Of a DNA stretch of 64,000 nucleotides, positions 62,697-64,000 are shown piece by piece. The notes beneath the pieces were generated by a model. That model saw nothing but the letters and a program-made list of their open reading frames with translations, made no database searches and was not told the origin of the DNA. The position numbers and the translations under genes are program-made. Position 1 is the stretch's first letter, and the number at the start of each line of letters is the position of its first letter. Origin of the DNA: Gordius sp. MW1 (taxonomy: Eukaryota > Nematomorpha > Gordioida > Gordea > Gordiidae); assembly GCA_964036665.1 (NCBI GenBank), contig OZ038531.1, positions 17,422,168-17,486,167 on the forward strand, given 5' to 3'.

Positions 62697-62999
62697 CAAA
62701 ATATTTTTGGTTATATCACTTATATATAGCAGCTATAACATTTTATTAGGTTTTTATATATTATTTTAATAAATGATTATTAAAGGCATCATTTTGTTTG
62801 TTTTTAATATACTTTGATTTATGTACTTAATATAGACAATTTTTATTATACAAATAGAGTAATAACTTACAACGATTATAAAAGCTCTCTAAGGTTTTCA
62901 CAGATAAAAATAATTTTTATAAATACGCGATTTAAATGAATAATTTATAACTATTATTAAAGCTCTCTAGCGTTTCCACAGCTCAATAACACTTCTGTG

Positions 63000-63057
63000 C
63001 AAAATGTAATATAGGCAAAATGTAATATAGGCAAGGGTTAGGGTTAGATTTAGTGAT
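63000..63057. repeat. Fragment shared with the composite repeat
   Basis: AAAATGTAATATAGGC twice, then AAGGGTTAGGGTTAGATTT, as at 48114-48165 and inverted at 26017-26070. A telomere-like core in three places. Confidence 0.7.
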
Positions 63058-63061
63058 TTTA

Positions 63062-63262
63062 ATAACAACTGAGCATATTTTGAAAAAAACGAAATATTTT
63101 TTTGAAAAAAAAACTGAACATTTTTTGAAAAATTACTGAACATTTGACAAAAAAACTGAGCACTTTTTAATTAAAATCTGAGCATAAAAAAAACTGAACA
63201 TTTTCAATTAAAAATCTGAGCAAGTTGAATTAAAAATTGAGCACAAACAACTGAGCATTATG
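63062..63262. repeat. AT-rich short tandem array, right
   Basis: Units around AAAACTGAACATTTT and AAAATCTGAGCA, the inverse of 62420-62590. Confidence 0.6.
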
Positions 63263-64000
63263 GAATTTTTCACTATGCATTTAAATAACACCCGTTATAA
63301 AATAGCCGTGTCTTAACTTCGGATTCATAGCAGATTTACATTTCGCATAGCATAACAGCGATTTTGTAGGAGGCAATATGTTTCTAAGCTTAAATGTTGT
63401 AGGTTTTTAAATTTTTAGGTATCAGCAAAGTTTAGATTTAATCTCAAGAGTTGAAATTAACAAAAAAAAACGTTTGTAACTTTCAAAAAACAAAATATTA
63501 ATAATTAGAACCGAGTTTGACGCATGAAATTCAATCGGATATTTAGAAAAAGATAAATACGCGCCATTTGAATCTGAATCCGACATTAAGATAAGACCTT
63601 AGAGGTGACAAAAGAAGAGGTTGACTAGGCGCTTAAAAAGATGACCATGGGTAGAGCGGTGTGATACTACTACACCTATATATAAGCATGCATTAACGAG
63701 GCGTGCAAAACTCTTTGTAAAATGTTCTTTTATTTTGAATATTTATTTTATTTGTATTTTATCTTTAAGTTCTTCTGTAGTAGTATAAAACCGATTTCTA
63801 AAAACAAGGTACTTAAAGATAGTTTAAATAAGCATGTTAAACGTCTGGAAAGGTTGAATTATTCATTACCTTAGCATCTTCCCCTTTTATTTTAAAAGTA
63901 GATTGTTTTAAAGAAGTAATTATGAATCAGCTTTCTTTTCTTTTATAAAACACGCACATGGACGAATTTTGTACAAATAGTCTTAGAATTAGAAAATTTT
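63263..64000. other. AT-rich non-coding DNA to the window end
   Basis: No recognised feature. Confidence 0.35.

Overview
The window is eukaryotic and almost certainly from an invertebrate animal. It is strongly AT-rich, it has spliced genes with GT-AG introns, and most of it is nested transposable elements. The two best host genes are an SLC16-type monocarboxylate transporter and a gene resembling the animal mitochondrial protein PTCD2. I cannot name the species.

Layout. 1-8,470 is intergenic and repeat-rich: a hAT-type MITE (1606-2062), a TTAA-flanked piggyBac-like MITE (3258-4017) and a dead RTE-type LINE fragment (6925-7415). A three-exon transporter gene lies on + (8470-10556). Converging on it from the minus strand is a seven-exon PTCD2-like gene (34535 down to 12223). 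Its first intron is only 25 nt. Its second was about 79 nt until a Ty3/Gypsy element (15910-33930, TSD ATTTA) inserted 5 nt inside the splice donor and stretched it to 18.1 kb.

The gag gene of that Gypsy element is itself split by a 13,577-bp insertion (16213-29789). It has long inverted arms, an imperfect 8-bp target duplication and mirrored GC-rich satellite arrays, and I see no transposase in it. I read it as a giant foldback-like, non-autonomous hAT-type element. Inside are two tandem copies of a composite repeat (A 19614-21777, B 21788-26300), a pogo-like element carrying its own satellite (23446-25930), a tRNA-like sequence and a piggyBac relic. A third composite copy, in reverse, lies at 47897-49988.

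From 34.6 to 55.3 kb there are few or no host genes. The region holds LTR fragments beside a long tRNA-3'-end match, a second Gypsy element with 118/119-bp LTRs (36062-40027), and two copies of a LINE with a C-terminal CCHC/restriction-like-endonuclease pattern. One copy is split by a hAT MITE (42541-43953), the other by a TRIM-like miniature LTR element (53288-54861) that itself contains a 9-bp-TSD MITE. There are also an RTE endonuclease relic, a decayed BED/DUF659 hAT transposase (45568-46810), and a 606-bp hAT MITE that seems to have captured a gene exon (50557-51162).

From 55.3 to 64 kb there are unidentified minus-strand exon candidates, a 340-residue disordered protein on + (59525-60544), a tRNA-like sequence (62618-62696) and AT-rich inverted arrays. 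The nesting gives a relative clock. Gypsy 1 has LTRs differing at about 3 of 183 positions, so its insertion is recent, and the 13.6-kb element inside it must have moved later still.
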